Shown here piece after piece: positions 5,604 through 5,660 of a stretch of DNA of 5,660 bases. The stretch is from Candidatus Iainarchaeum sp. (GTDB taxonomy: Archaea; Iainarchaeota; Iainarchaeia; JAADDC01). The stretch's first letter is position 1. Each line of letters opens with the position of its first letter. The notes beneath the pieces were generated by a model. The model was not told the DNA's origin. It saw only the letters and a list, made by a program, of their open reading frames with translations, and ran no database searches. The translations under genes and the position numbers were made by a program. The stretch is from assembly GCA_015520865.1 (NCBI GenBank), contig WAPE01000070.1, forward strand, positions 1 through 5,660. The letters are read 5' to 3'.

Positions 5604-5660
5604 GTGAAGACCCCCGCCCTCAAGTTCCTCCTCCTTCGCCTCCTCGAGGAGGGCCCGAAG
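5604..5660 (+). CDS. Start of a probable PadR-family transcriptional regulator (3' end outside window)
   Basis: Only 19 codons are visible, read as (M/V)KTPALKFLLLRLLEEGPK. This pattern of a short start, a Leu-rich first helix and an EGPK turn is typical of the N-terminus of PadR-type winged-helix repressors, which usually continue with HGYEI. The gene is divergent from the ABC operon, the common arrangement for a local regulator of a MacB-type exporter, and a palindromic operator-like site lies between them. A GTG at 5604 is preferred because the TATA-like element is 27 nt away, giving a leaderless start. An in-frame ATG at 5598 would add two residues. With so little sequence the family call is tentative. 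Confidence 0.55.
   Translation, partial: MKTPALKFLLLRLLEEGPK

Noticed and set aside
5639..5652. CCTCCTCGAGGAGG, a perfect 14-bp palindrome near the right edge
   Set aside because: It falls inside the start of the putative regulator and is explained by codons for Leu-Leu-Glu-Glu-Gly. With no loop it is a poor hairpin, and the position does not suit an operator as well as the AT-rich dyad upstream.

Overview
The window looks like chromosomal DNA of a thermophilic archaeon. The tyrosyl-tRNA synthetase is of the short archaeal/eukaryal type (352 aa, HIAT in place of HIGH). TATA-like boxes sit about 26 nt from probable leaderless start codons. Arg is often AGG/AGA and Ile often ATA. Genes are packed with 4-nt ATGA overlaps and purine-rich Shine-Dalgarno sites. 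I cannot fix the phylum from sequence alone.

Left end (1-762, + strand): the 3' end of an unrecognised gene overlaps, by a CTGA junction, a small gene encoding a free-standing version of the C-terminal tail of adenosylcobalamin-dependent (class II) ribonucleotide reductase. It has a TSCPD-like alpha/beta domain and a Cys-rich end finishing in CGWSKC. The catalytic barrel is not in the window.

Middle (759-2320, - strand): tyrS runs into a PduO-type cob(I)alamin adenosyltransferase through an ATGA overlap with a strong Shine-Dalgarno. The adenosyltransferase converges tail-to-tail on the reductase-tail gene, and the two stop codons share one CTAG palindrome. This enzyme makes the cofactor that class II ribonucleotide reductase needs, so the neighbourhood is metabolically coherent.

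Right part (2415-5660): a two-gene - strand operon encodes a MacB/LolCDE-type ABC system. The first gene is a 648-aa ORF joining a complete LolD/MacB ATPase (residues 1-221) in frame to a second module that begins with its own Met and a signal-peptide-like stretch. That module continues with about four extracellular beta-sandwich segments and a C-terminal membrane anchor (residues 222-648). Removing a single base at the junction would recreate two separate genes with a classic ATGA overlap, so this is either a recent real fusion or a one-base indel/sequencing error. The second gene is the FtsX/MacB permease. Divergent from the operon, and cut by the window edge, is the start of a likely PadR-type winged-helix regulator. 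The short gap between them holds one TATA-like box about 26-27 nt from both starts and a near-perfect 18-bp dyad, which looks like a shared leaderless promoter with an operator.

The most noteworthy points are the one-base-away ATPase/secreted-protein fusion, the compact bidirectional promoter/operator with the putative regulator, and the CTG-start free-standing reductase tail next to the adenosyltransferase. No RNA genes, CRISPR arrays or insertion sequences were seen. No gene-free stretch exceeds 100 bases.
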